A stretch of 64,000 nt of DNA from the NCBI GenBank assembly GCA_964441765.1, contig CAYTVI010000001.1, forward strand, positions 28,734 through 92,733, given 5' to 3'. The notes under the pieces were generated by a model that saw nothing but the letters and a program-made list of their open reading frames with translations, did no database searches and had not been told where the DNA came from. Positions 17,966 to 26,269 of this stretch are shown here, in pieces. This DNA is from Sulfurospirillum sp964441765. GTDB taxonomy: Bacteria; Campylobacterota; Campylobacteria; Campylobacterales; Sulfurospirillaceae. The translations under genes and the position numbers were made by a program. Position 1 is the first letter of the stretch; each line of letters starts with the position of its first letter.

Positions 17966-18364
17966 ATGTTAGTTTCTGAAGTTATGATTAAAGACAATCT
18001 CGCCATTATCTCGCCGATGGCTCCTGTGCGGGATGCACTCACCATGATGCGAAAAACCAAAGTCAAATCACTTATTGTCGATAAATTACGCCCCAGCGAT
18101 GCTTACGGGCTTTTAACCTATAAAAATATTTTATATTCTATTATTTCAAATGATGGCGATATCGACCTTTTACGTGTCTATGATATCTGCTCCAAACCTG
18201 CCATTCAAGTTTCTAAACAATTGGATTTAAAATACGCCTCTCAGCTCATGGTTAAAAATAACGTCAAACGTCTTTTAGTCATAGACAACAATGAAATCGA
18301 AGGTATCTTAACTATGACCGATATTTTGACACTCTTTTTGGAAACAATTGAAGAAAACGAGTAG
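17966..18364 (+). CDS. CBS-domain pair protein
   Basis: 132-aa cytosolic protein made of two CBS domains (about residues 1-60 and 70-128): VSEVMIKDNLAIISPMAPV and later ASQLMVKNNVKRLLVIDNN with EGILTMTDIL. CBS pairs bind adenine nucleotides. It is the third gene of the DUF1538-PII-CBS operon, with an AAAGGAG Shine-Dalgarno. Its stop codon lies inside the 24-base palindrome shared with dnaE. Confidence 0.87.
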   Translation: MLVSEVMIKDNLAIISPMAPVRDALTMMRKTKVKSLIVDKLRPSDAYGLLTYKNILYSIISNDGDIDLLRVYDICSKPAIQVSKQLDLKYASQLMVKNNVKRLLVIDNNEIEGILTMTDILTLFLETIEENE

Positions 18365-18384
18365 AGGTTTTATAAAACCTCTAC
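18361..18384. terminator. Bidirectional terminator palindrome spanning two stop codons
   Basis: Perfect 24-base inverted repeat: GTAGAGGTTTTA followed directly by TAAAACCTCTAC. It contains the stop of the plus-strand CBS gene (18362-18364) and the stop of minus-strand dnaE (18370-18372). It has an AT-rich centre and no long U tract, so termination is probable rather than shown. Confidence 0.65.
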
Positions 18385-21300
18385 AAAATCAACCTGTTGT
18401 AACTTTTCATCTAAACTATCATCCACACCAAAACTTGTTTCAATTAAAATATTTTGAAGCTTTGAACGAATAAGAAGGTGTAAAGGTCTTTTCCCTCCAT
18501 TTTCACGCACAAGGGTGTAGAGCTGTTCGAGTTTTGATGTCTCATCACTCAAATCAACCATCAAAATTTTCGGTTCTTGTGGCACTTCGATGACTTTGGT
18601 TTCAATTTTTTCTTTTTTAGCCTCTTCAAGTTCCATGATTTTCATGACACGCATTTTTGTGCCTTGACCATCGTTAGAGACTTCCACTTTAAAACACAAA
18701 GGTTTATCTTTATCCATCTTTTCCATCGCATCAAGCTGTTTTTCAAAAACGGTCAACTCCATACTTCCATGAAAATCCATCAGCGTGATGATGCCAAATT
18801 TATTCCCTTTTTTGCTGATTTTTTCTGTGATGGCTTCGACTTTACCAATAAAAAGTGCTTTGGAGCCATCTTCGATTTGGTCTTTTTCACTGGAGAGCGT
18901 GTAATGCATATCTCCAATCTCAGCCCTAAAAGCATCAAGTGGATGTCCTGAAATGTAAAAACCTATCGTCTCTTTCTCAAGTTCAAGCAACTTTTTAGGC
19001 TCGTATTCAGAGAGATTATCGATGCTCACCCGCACCGTTACCATCTCACTATCATCTCCAAACAAAGAGCTCTCTGCCATTTTTTTAGCACGAGAACACT
19101 CCGCACTGGCTTCAATGATTTTATCAATCCCCTCCAAAAGCGCACACCTGCTAAAACCAAAATCATCAAAACTGCCTGATTTGATGAATGACTCTAAGAC
19201 TTTTTTATTGACTTTGGAGCTATCAATGCGGGAGATAAAATCGCTCATATCTTCAAACGTTGCATCGGCTCTAGCCTCTAGGATTTTGCTAATGGCGGCA
19301 TTGCCCACCCCTTTAATCGCTCCCAAACCAAATAAAATCGCATCATTGCCCTCTTCATCTTCAAAAGCACTAAATTCTACAAGACTATTTTGAATAGAAG
19401 GTGGTAAAAGCTTAATACCAAGGCGTTTGACCTCATCAATATACTTGACAACTTTATCGGTATTATCTTGTTCTGAGGTTAAAAGGGCTGCCATAAATTC
19501 TGGCGCATAGTAACACTTCAAATACGCCGTTTGAAAGGTAATCATCGCATAGGCCGCTGAGTGGGATTTGTTAAAACCATACCCTGCAAATTTTTCAATC
19601 AAATCAAACAGTGTGGAGGCATTTTCATACTTATAGCCAAGACCTACGGCACGTTCGCTAAACTCTTTGTTATACTTTGCCATCTCATCGGCTTTTTTCT
19701 TACCCATCGCACGACGGATGATGTCTGATTCACCCAAGCTAAAACCACCAATGGTTTGTACGATTTGCATAACCTGTTCTTGATAAACAATGACCCCATA
19801 CGTTGGCTCCAAGATAGGACGCAAAGGCTCTGTGAACTCATCAAAAAAGTAGCTAATCTCTTTTCGCCCATGCTTTCTATCGATAAAATCATCTAACATG
19901 CCTGATTCCATCGGACCTGGACGATAAAGAGCTAAAACCGCAATCAAATCTTCAAAGGTACTTGGTTTTAGCTTTTCATTTAAAGACTGCATACCACTGG
20001 ATTCGATTTGGAACAAGCCTATTGTATGACCACTTTGAATGAGTTCATACACCTTCGGGTCATCCATATTTAGGGTGTTGAAGTTAATCTCTTTGTTGTA
20101 ACGCTTTTTGATAAGCTTGAGCGCGTTATCAATCACCGTGAGTGTTTTAAGTCCTAAAAAGTCAAATTTGATTAAGTCCACATCTTCAAGGTAATTGAGC
20201 GAATACTGTGTGACCAAATGGTTCTCGCCTGAGGGTTGATACAAAGGTGTTTTGTGCCATAACTCTTCATCACTTATCACCACACCCGCGGCGTGCATAC
20301 CAGAGTTTCTATTCAAGCCCTCTAAGGCAAGAGCGAATTTCCAGACCCTTTGCATTCTGGGGTCTTTCTCAACGAGTTCTCGAAGCTTTGGCTCTTTTTG
20401 AAAAGCGCCTGGTTTATACCCCTCTTCGCCCTCCACGCCTTTGCCATTTAACGTAATGCCTAATTCATCAGGAATCAGCTTTGCCATTGCATCTGCTTCA
20501 GCGTAGGGAATGGCTAAGACGCGTGCGACGTCACGAATAACCCCTTTGGCTAAAAGCTTACCAAAGGTAATGACTTGCGCGACGTTGTAACGTCCGTATT
20601 TTTCAACCACGTAATCAATAATCTCCCCTCGTCTGCTTTGACAAAAGTCAATATCAATATCGGGCATACTAATACGTTCAGGGTTCAAAAAACGCTCAAA
20701 GAGCAAGTTGTAAGGCATCGGGTCGATGTCGGTGATTTGAAGCGAATACGCCACCAAACTTCCCGCCGCCGAACCACGTCCTGGTCCTACTGGAATGTCG
20801 CGTTCTTTGGCTTCACGAATAAAATCCCAAACGATGAGCATATAGCCTGGAAACTTCATGTCGCAGATGATTTTTATCTCTCGCTCTAGCCTATCGCGGT
20901 ACTCTTGATGCAACTCCTCTTTTACATGTAAAAGTCTTTTATCCAGTCCCAAACGGCATTGGTAGGCAAAATAGTCATCGTCATTGTCAAAACTCAAGCC
21001 CTCACGCGCGGCATACTCTTTGGTAAATTTAAATTTTGGAGGGGTTGGGTTGCCTAGTTTTATCTCTAAATTGCATTTATCGACGATTTCTTGAGTGTTG
21101 GTAATGGCTTCTGGGATGTCGGCAAACAAATCGCTCATCAGTTCTGGAGACTTAACGTAAAACTCGTGCACCGAGTGGCGAAGGCGGTTTGGGTCATCAA
21201 ACTCTTTGTTCATCGCGATACACATAAATGCCTCATGCGCCTCAGCGTTGTCTTGTTCGGTGTAGTGCGTGTCATTAGTCGCGATGACTTTAATGCCTGT

Positions 21301-21915
21301 TTCTTTAGAAATACGCAAAATATCATCGTCGATAAAATGCTGGTCGTTGATACCATGGCGCATGATTTCAAGGTAAAAATCTTCACCAAAAATCTCTTTG
21401 TACTCTAGTGCTATCTCTTTAGCCCTCTCATACCCTCTTGCCCCAAATTGGACATTGCGTTTGTTGTTAAGGTTAAGATGCCAATTGACCTCGCCTTGCA
21501 AACACGCACCCGAACAGATTAAGCCCTCGGAGTGTTCACGAAGCAATTTTTTATTGATACGCGGGTAATAATAAAACCCTTCGATATAACTCATGGAAGA
21601 GAGGTACATCAAGTTTTTATAGCCGATTTCATTTTTGGCGTATAAACAAAGGTGAAAACGTTGCTTGTTGGTTTTATCGCCTAAATCGTCGCTGTTATGA
21701 ATATATGCTTCCATGCCAATGATAGGCTTAATGCCCTCTTTGCGCATCGTTTTATAAAAATCAATCGCCCCAAACATATTGCCATGATCAGTAATTGCTA
21801 CGGCTTTTACGCCTTGGGATTTGAGCTTTTTCGCCAGTTTTCCTATTTTGTTTGCGCCATCAAGTAAAGAGTATTCGGTGTGTAAATGAAGGTGTGTAAA
21901 GTTGATTTCACTCAT
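18370..21915 (-). CDS. dnaE: DNA polymerase III alpha subunit
   Basis: Replicative polymerase of 1181 aa, full length for DnaE. It begins with a PHP domain (FTHLHLHTEYSLLDG), then the C-family polymerase core with catalytic aspartates in PDIDIDFCQSRRGE (about residue 400), a helix-hairpin-helix (GLGAIKGVGNAAI) and a C-terminal OB fold (about 1000-1080). Monocistronic in this window; a hairpin built from two TTACATGTAA copies separates it from the SapC-family gene upstream. One palindrome lies inside at 20922-20931, read as LLHVKE. Confidence 0.97.
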   Translation of the reverse strand: MSEINFTHLHLHTEYSLLDGANKIGKLAKKLKSQGVKAVAITDHGNMFGAIDFYKTMRKEGIKPIIGMEAYIHNSDDLGDKTNKQRFHLCLYAKNEIGYKNLMYLSSMSYIEGFYYYPRINKKLLREHSEGLICSGACLQGEVNWHLNLNNKRNVQFGARGYERAKEIALEYKEIFGEDFYLEIMRHGINDQHFIDDDILRISKETGIKVIATNDTHYTEQDNAEAHEAFMCIAMNKEFDDPNRLRHSVHEFYVKSPELMSDLFADIPEAITNTQEIVDKCNLEIKLGNPTPPKFKFTKEYAAREGLSFDNDDDYFAYQCRLGLDKRLLHVKEELHQEYRDRLEREIKIICDMKFPGYMLIVWDFIREAKERDIPVGPGRGSAAGSLVAYSLQITDIDPMPYNLLFERFLNPERISMPDIDIDFCQSRRGEIIDYVVEKYGRYNVAQVITFGKLLAKGVIRDVARVLAIPYAEADAMAKLIPDELGITLNGKGVEGEEGYKPGAFQKEPKLRELVEKDPRMQRVWKFALALEGLNRNSGMHAAGVVISDEELWHKTPLYQPSGENHLVTQYSLNYLEDVDLIKFDFLGLKTLTVIDNALKLIKKRYNKEINFNTLNMDDPKVYELIQSGHTIGLFQIESSGMQSLNEKLKPSTFEDLIAVLALYRPGPMESGMLDDFIDRKHGRKEISYFFDEFTEPLRPILEPTYGVIVYQEQVMQIVQTIGGFSLGESDIIRRAMGKKKADEMAKYNKEFSERAVGLGYKYENASTLFDLIEKFAGYGFNKSHSAAYAMITFQTAYLKCYYAPEFMAALLTSEQDNTDKVVKYIDEVKRLGIKLLPPSIQNSLVEFSAFEDEEGNDAILFGLGAIKGVGNAAISKILEARADATFEDMSDFISRIDSSKVNKKVLESFIKSGSFDDFGFSRCALLEGIDKIIEASAECSRAKKMAESSLFGDDSEMVTVRVSIDNLSEYEPKKLLELEKETIGFYISGHPLDAFRAEIGDMHYTLSSEKDQIEDGSKALFIGKVEAITEKISKKGNKFGIITLMDFHGSMELTVFEKQLDAMEKMDKDKPLCFKVEVSNDGQGTKMRVMKIMELEEAKKEKIETKVIEVPQEPKILMVDLSDETSKLEQLYTLVRENGGKRPLHLLIRSKLQNILIETSFGVDDSLDEKLQQVDFVEVL

Positions 21916-21972
21916 GCTATCTCGTATCTATTTAGTTTTTGAGAGTGTAACCAAAAGTGTCTAAAAAGGGGT

Positions 21973-22001
21973 TTACATGTAAGGAAAATCCTTACATGTA
22001 A
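21973..22001. terminator. Hairpin of paired TTACATGTAA palindromes after the SapC-family gene
   Basis: Arms TTACATGTAAGGA (21973-21985) and TCCTTACATGTAA (21989-22001) pair perfectly over 13 bp with a 3-base loop. It lies 24 bases after the minus-strand SapC-family stop and before dnaE, the position of a terminator. No long U tract. Confidence 0.6.
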
Positions 22002-22024
22002 CTATAAACTGTCGTGTTAAAATC

Positions 22025-22720
22025 CTATTTGTTTCCCATACGTTGGACGTTTGATAACGAGATGAGATGTGCGGTGATGAGGGGAATGACATTTTTCTCA
22101 TAGACCTCTTCTTTTCTTTTTTTGCTTAAATGTCTTAGTTTTTCTTCATTTACCACAAAGAAGCCATTAAGCGTAAATGTTTCACCCGATGGAGTAACGA
22201 TGTTTGCCATCCTCTCTTCCAAAAGCCCCCAATCACTCAGTTGCTTGATAAACTCAGCCGTTGCTTTGGCATCGTTTTGAAACTGGGTTAAAAACCGCAT
22301 TGTATTTTCTAAAAAAGGAGTTGCTTTGCCCTCTTTCGTGAAAAAAGCTCTCTCTTCATGTTGGATATTTTCTTCTTTACATGTAACGTCAAATGCTAAC
22401 GTCAGCTCTTCACTCTTAGGCTGTGCGATGAAGATGAAAGGGTAGCGTCTTATGAACGCGGGGATGTATCTATTTTTTTCCCACTCGCCTTTTTCATCAA
22501 TAAAAAGATTCTTTTTTTGATACCCAATCAACGCTAATGCCGTCCACATCTCAGAGCTGTCCTTTGCAAAAACAATAGGATAGTCTTTACACGCCTCATA
22601 AAATTCAGCAATCGTAATGGGTGCATGAATAAGCTCTTTGGCATAAGAAAATGCCTTCATTTCTTTGATGCCCCATGTAAGATGGGTTATGCTATTGATT
22701 GGTTCAACGTGTTGGTACAT
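22025..22720 (-). CDS. SapC-family protein
   Basis: 231-aa protein of the SapC family (PF07277), named from a gene in an S-layer cluster; biochemical role unknown. Conserved traits are the stretch PITIAEFYEACKDYPIVF, the ALIGYQKKNLFID segment and IPAFIRRYPFIF. No signal peptide or membrane helix is seen, so it is probably cytosolic. It stands alone between two palindrome hairpins (21973-22001 and 22762-22797). It also holds one internal copy at 22377-22386. Confidence 0.85.
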   Translation of the reverse strand: MYQHVEPINSITHLTWGIKEMKAFSYAKELIHAPITIAEFYEACKDYPIVFAKDSSEMWTALALIGYQKKNLFIDEKGEWEKNRYIPAFIRRYPFIFIAQPKSEELTLAFDVTCKEENIQHEERAFFTKEGKATPFLENTMRFLTQFQNDAKATAEFIKQLSDWGLLEERMANIVTPSGETFTLNGFFVVNEEKLRHLSKKRKEEVYEKNVIPLITAHLISLSNVQRMGNK

Positions 22721-22761
22721 GATTTTTCCTTGTTAAAGATAACGATATAGTAGCAAAAAGT

Positions 22762-22797
22762 TTTTACATGTAAAGACTTTCATCTTTACATGTAAAA
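22762..22797. terminator. Hairpin of paired TTACATGTAA palindromes after the chemoreceptor gene
   Basis: Arms TTTTACATGTAAAGA (22762-22776) and TCTTTACATGTAAAA (22783-22797) pair perfectly over 15 bp with a 6-base loop, 8 bases after the minus-strand chemoreceptor stop, and are followed on that strand by a T-rich run. Confidence 0.65.
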
Positions 22798-22804
22798 TGA
22801 GAAT

Positions 22805-24514
22805 TTAATTGAGCTTATCCATAATTAAGAGGATATCGGAGGTTTTTTCTTGGATGGTTTCTACGTCATCAATGAGAATATTCATCTCTTTGGCGTTTTC
22901 GCTCATCTTTCCAGAACTATCGACAATGCTATTGACGATAAGCCCAATGGTCGCCTTGATTTGAGCAAGTGACTTGCTGGTTTTATCAGCAAGTTCTCGG
23001 ATATTATCGGCAACGACCGCAAAGCCTCGTCCATGCTCACCTGCACGCGCAGCTTCGATGGCGGCATTGAGGGCTAAAAGGTTGGTCTGGTCGGCAATGT
23101 CACCGATGATATTTAAGATATCATTTGCCTCTTTGGCACTTTGTGTCAAAGTGGTCAGTGCATCAGCCAAATGCTGTTGCGTTTGTCCCATCTCTTGCAT
23201 CGAAGAGGTGGTTTTTGTCACGATACGTCCTAGCTCGCTCAAAGGCTCGTTTTTAATGGTCGTAATAGAGTTGGCTAAACGTTTCGCATTTTCATGGATT
23301 TCAGCACTTTGTTTGGTATTCTCTTCTATCATCATCGCCAATGAATTTCCTAAGGCATTAACACCTTCCACGAGTTCTTTGAGCTGACCGTTGGTTGAGA
23401 TGGTAATCGGATGCGTAAAATCACCATTTTGAAAATTGCGTAAAGAGTGTAAGGTTGCTTCCATCACTTCATTAACTTTGCAAATCATCGCATCAATTTC
23501 AAAAGAGAGACGATTGGTTAGGTAGTTAGCGGAGACATAAGAGGTCTTGTTTTCCATATAACCATTAGACATTTTAGAACAGATAATCAGCACTTCACCG
23601 ACCACACGCAAATCATCTAAACGTAAGTGTTCAGACTCTTGGAATGTTTTGTTGATAACAGCGATAGTTGAGCCTATCTCATCCATGACGTCATCTTCCA
23701 AACGGTAATCCAGCATATTTTTCTTATTGGTGACGTACAAACCAAAATCTTCGATGTATTTTTTAAGACCTTCCATACGTTTTCCAATAAGTCGCTTGCT
23801 TAAAAGTGCTGAAATGACAGAAAAAATGATGGTAATGACAAGTAAGATGAGTGCATTTTCGACAACTAGTTGTATGATTTGCTCATCTAGCTTTTCTTTT
23901 TCTTTGGCAATTAATGCGTCAATATCATCGGCATAAACACCTGTTCCCACAATCCAATTCCACTCTTTAATACCTTCCACAAAAGAGATTTTGGGTTGTG
24001 GTTTTTCAAAACCCGGTTTGGGCCACATATAATCTACCACCCCTTTGCCTGATTTGTTTGTAACGGCGACAAATTCGTTAAATAAAAGTTTGCCATTAGG
24101 GTCTTTGTTTTGACTTAAATCTTTTCCATCAAGGGCTGGGTTTGTTGGGTGCATCACCATTTTAGGGGTATAATCATTAATCCAAAAGTACCCATCCACA
24201 CCAAAGCGAAGCTTCTTAATTGCCTCTTTTGCTTTGTCTTGATTCTCTTTTGTCGCTTCTTCTTTACTTTTACCCGAAGCAATCTCTTTTTGTGAAGCTT
24301 CATAAAAAGAGCGAATAATCAGTGTTGCTATCTCTACTTTTTCAGACAATGCGGTTACTTTTTCTTGAGTCATCAAGGCGCGAGTGTTATTAAGGCTTAT
24401 AGCAGCATCATTTTTCATCAAAACAATCACAACAATGGTTGAAACAACAGCGGTAAGCACCAAAGAAACAATGAGCAGTACTGTAATTTTAAATTGAATG
24501 GTTAAATTTCTCAT
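22805..24514 (-). CDS. Methyl-accepting chemotaxis protein with single Cache domain
   Basis: 569-aa chemoreceptor. An N-terminal membrane helix (about residues 8-30) is followed by a periplasmic single Cache domain (about 35-195, with FWINDYTPKMVMHP and WNWIVGTGVYADD), a second membrane helix (about 210-235), a linker region and a cytosolic signalling domain with the hairpin DQTNLLALNAAIEAARAGEH. The C-terminus is short after the hairpin (about 90 residues), with no CheR-binding pentapeptide. Its ATG overlaps the upstream PAS gene stop by 4 bases. Ligand unknown; Cache domains of this type often bind small carboxylates. Confidence 0.9.
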   Translation of the reverse strand: MRNLTIQFKITVLLIVSLVLTAVVSTIVVIVLMKNDAAISLNNTRALMTQEKVTALSEKVEIATLIIRSFYEASQKEIASGKSKEEATKENQDKAKEAIKKLRFGVDGYFWINDYTPKMVMHPTNPALDGKDLSQNKDPNGKLLFNEFVAVTNKSGKGVVDYMWPKPGFEKPQPKISFVEGIKEWNWIVGTGVYADDIDALIAKEKEKLDEQIIQLVVENALILLVITIIFSVISALLSKRLIGKRMEGLKKYIEDFGLYVTNKKNMLDYRLEDDVMDEIGSTIAVINKTFQESEHLRLDDLRVVGEVLIICSKMSNGYMENKTSYVSANYLTNRLSFEIDAMICKVNEVMEATLHSLRNFQNGDFTHPITISTNGQLKELVEGVNALGNSLAMMIEENTKQSAEIHENAKRLANSITTIKNEPLSELGRIVTKTTSSMQEMGQTQQHLADALTTLTQSAKEANDILNIIGDIADQTNLLALNAAIEAARAGEHGRGFAVVADNIRELADKTSKSLAQIKATIGLIVNSIVDSSGKMSENAKEMNILIDDVETIQEKTSDILLIMDKLN

Positions 24515-24909
24515 CGTCCGCCCTCTTTTGCTCTCATTTCTCTATACAGTGCTTCATATTTTGCGACTTCTTCACGATTTGCCATTTTACGAACGGAGAG
24601 ATAATGGTCTTTACCAAAAGGAAACACCGTCGCATAAACCCAATAAAATTTTCCACTTTTGGTGCGATTTTTCACAAACCCTTGCCAAACTTTGCCACTT
24701 TTAACATTGCCCCACAGCTCTTTAAAGGCTGATTTTGGCATATCAGGATGCCTGATAATATTGTGGCTTTTTCCGATAAGCTCTTCAAGTGTGTATTCTG
24801 AGTACTTCACAAAGGTTTCATCGGCATAAACGATAACCCCTCTTGCATCTGTTTCAGACACCAATAAAGAGGTCTCATCAAGTAACATTTCGTTATCTTT
24901 GACCTGCAT
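24511..24909 (-). CDS. PAS-domain protein, Aer/CetB-like
   Basis: 132-aa single PAS domain without membrane segment or output domain. The stretch VYADETFVKYSEYTLEELIG and NIIRHPDMPKSAFKELW matches the Aer-type PAS, which in Aer and CetB binds FAD and reports redox state. Start 24909 follows AAAGGAG (the frame opens earlier, at 24957). It is translationally coupled to a chemoreceptor, resembling the CetA/CetB split energy-taxis system of C. jejuni, though CetA lacks a Cache domain. Redox sensing is inferred. Confidence 0.85.
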   Translation of the reverse strand: MQVKDNEMLLDETSLLVSETDARGVIVYADETFVKYSEYTLEELIGKSHNIIRHPDMPKSAFKELWGNVKSGKVWQGFVKNRTKSGKFYWVYATVFPFGKDHYLSVRKMANREEVAKYEALYREMRAKEGGR

Positions 24910-25138
24910 TTTCCACTCCTTTTGATACGTGCTTTTATTGTAGCAAAAAAATGACAATTCGTCATTGACCTGCCTTTATTTCGCCATTTAGCGCTAAAAT
25001 GATGCTTCTTCTTTACTCAATAGCTCATCTTTAATTTGTTTTTAATTAAAAAATATATGACACCATCACCATTTACAGTTGATTAATACTCCCTATGCTA
25101 CAATCTAACTAATTTATTATTCATCTAAGGAATAGACT

Positions 25139-26269
25139 ATGCTACCTTTCTCACGTACCCTTATCGTTTCTCTTTCATGTTTATGGCTCGCAACCCAAGC
25201 AATGGCACAGGAACCCGCTAAACAACAGCCTCCTGCCCCTGCTGTCGATGTTTTTAAAATCTCTGCCCCCAAAGAAGAAGCATTGGTGTTTGAATACCCT
25301 GCAAAAACACTCAGTTCTCAAACGGTTTTAGTCAAAGCCAGAGCTAATGGTATCTTACAAAAAAAGTTTTTCACCGAAGGTCAAAGAGTGAAAGAGGGTG
25401 ATGTGCTTTATGCCATTGAAAAAGAGAGTTATGAAGCAGCGTACAATCTGGCAAAAGCCAATGTCGCAAGCCTTGAAGTGAGTGTTCAAAAGACACAAAA
25501 AGAGTGGGAACGTCTTAAAGGACTTTTTGAAAGCGGCGCATCCAGTGAACAAGAAAAAGACAATGCCTATTTTGCCTATGAAGGAGCAAAAGCTTCGTTA
25601 AATGGCGCAAAAGCTTCGTTACAAAACGCAGCGATTAATTTAGACAGAACGGTTATCAAAGCACCTGCTAGTGGTGTTGTGGGTATGAAGCTAGTCGATG
25701 TTGGCTCTTTGGTAAGCGATGGAACTGCTTTGGTTGAAATCACACAAACAGATCCTTTACATGTAGAGTTTTCCATTCCTGATATTGATGTGATGAAACA
25801 AAAGTACAACATCAAAAATGGGAAATGGTCAAACCCCACCGATGGCAAACTTAAAGCCTCTTTGAGTGTTGGAGCGCAAAAATATAAAGAAGTGGGTGTG
25901 GTAGACTATCTTAGTTCAAGCTTAGATGCAAAAACAGGCTCACTCAAAGCGCGCGCTTCTTTTAAAAACGCCAACAATGAACTTTTACCCAACCAATTTG
26001 TCAAAGTTAGCCTTTTAGGACTCACCCGTGCCAATGTCATCAAAGTCCCACAAAAAGCTGTTTTACAGAACCCTTTAGGAACCGTTGTTTTTGTTGTTGA
26101 AGAGGGAAAAGCGGTCACAAAACCTGTCAAAATTGGCGAAACCAGTGAAAATGAATTTGTCATCGACAGTGGTTTAAAAGAGGGCGACACAGTTATTGTC
26201 AATAACTTCTTTAGAATCAAAAATGGCGCGCCTGTCAAAGTCGATAAAGTCATCAACGAGGGAAAATAG
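25139..26269 (+). CDS. cmeA: RND efflux periplasmic adaptor (CmeA/MexA-like)
   Basis: Membrane-fusion protein joining an RND pump to its outer-membrane channel. The 376-aa protein has a signal peptide ending near AMAQ, a lipoyl/barrel-sandwich motif (QRVKEGDVLYAIE), a coiled-coil hairpin (about residues 100-170), the second lipoyl half (VIKAPASGVVGMKL) and a beta-barrel. First of four overlapping genes. A TACAAT -10 lies about 35 bases upstream and TAAGGA precedes the ATG. No TetR-type repressor gene is adjacent, unlike C. jejuni cmeR. Confidence 0.88.
   Translation: MLPFSRTLIVSLSCLWLATQAMAQEPAKQQPPAPAVDVFKISAPKEEALVFEYPAKTLSSQTVLVKARANGILQKKFFTEGQRVKEGDVLYAIEKESYEAAYNLAKANVASLEVSVQKTQKEWERLKGLFESGASSEQEKDNAYFAYEGAKASLNGAKASLQNAAINLDRTVIKAPASGVVGMKLVDVGSLVSDGTALVEITQTDPLHVEFSIPDIDVMKQKYNIKNGKWSNPTDGKLKASLSVGAQKYKEVGVVDYLSSSLDAKTGSLKARASFKNANNELLPNQFVKVSLLGLTRANVIKVPQKAVLQNPLGTVVFVVEEGKAVTKPVKIGETSENEFVIDSGLKEGDTVIVNNFFRIKNGAPVKVDKVINEGK

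Noticed and set aside
22974..23387. Plus-strand open frames inside the chemoreceptor and RND genes
   Set aside because: Antisense shadows of conserved genes; the sense-strand proteins carry all the recognisable motifs.
25757..25767. TTTACATGTAG inside cmeA as a motif copy
   Set aside because: One base off the 10-mer; kept out of the count, though it may be a decayed or nascent copy. The same applies to GTACATGTAA at 56689.
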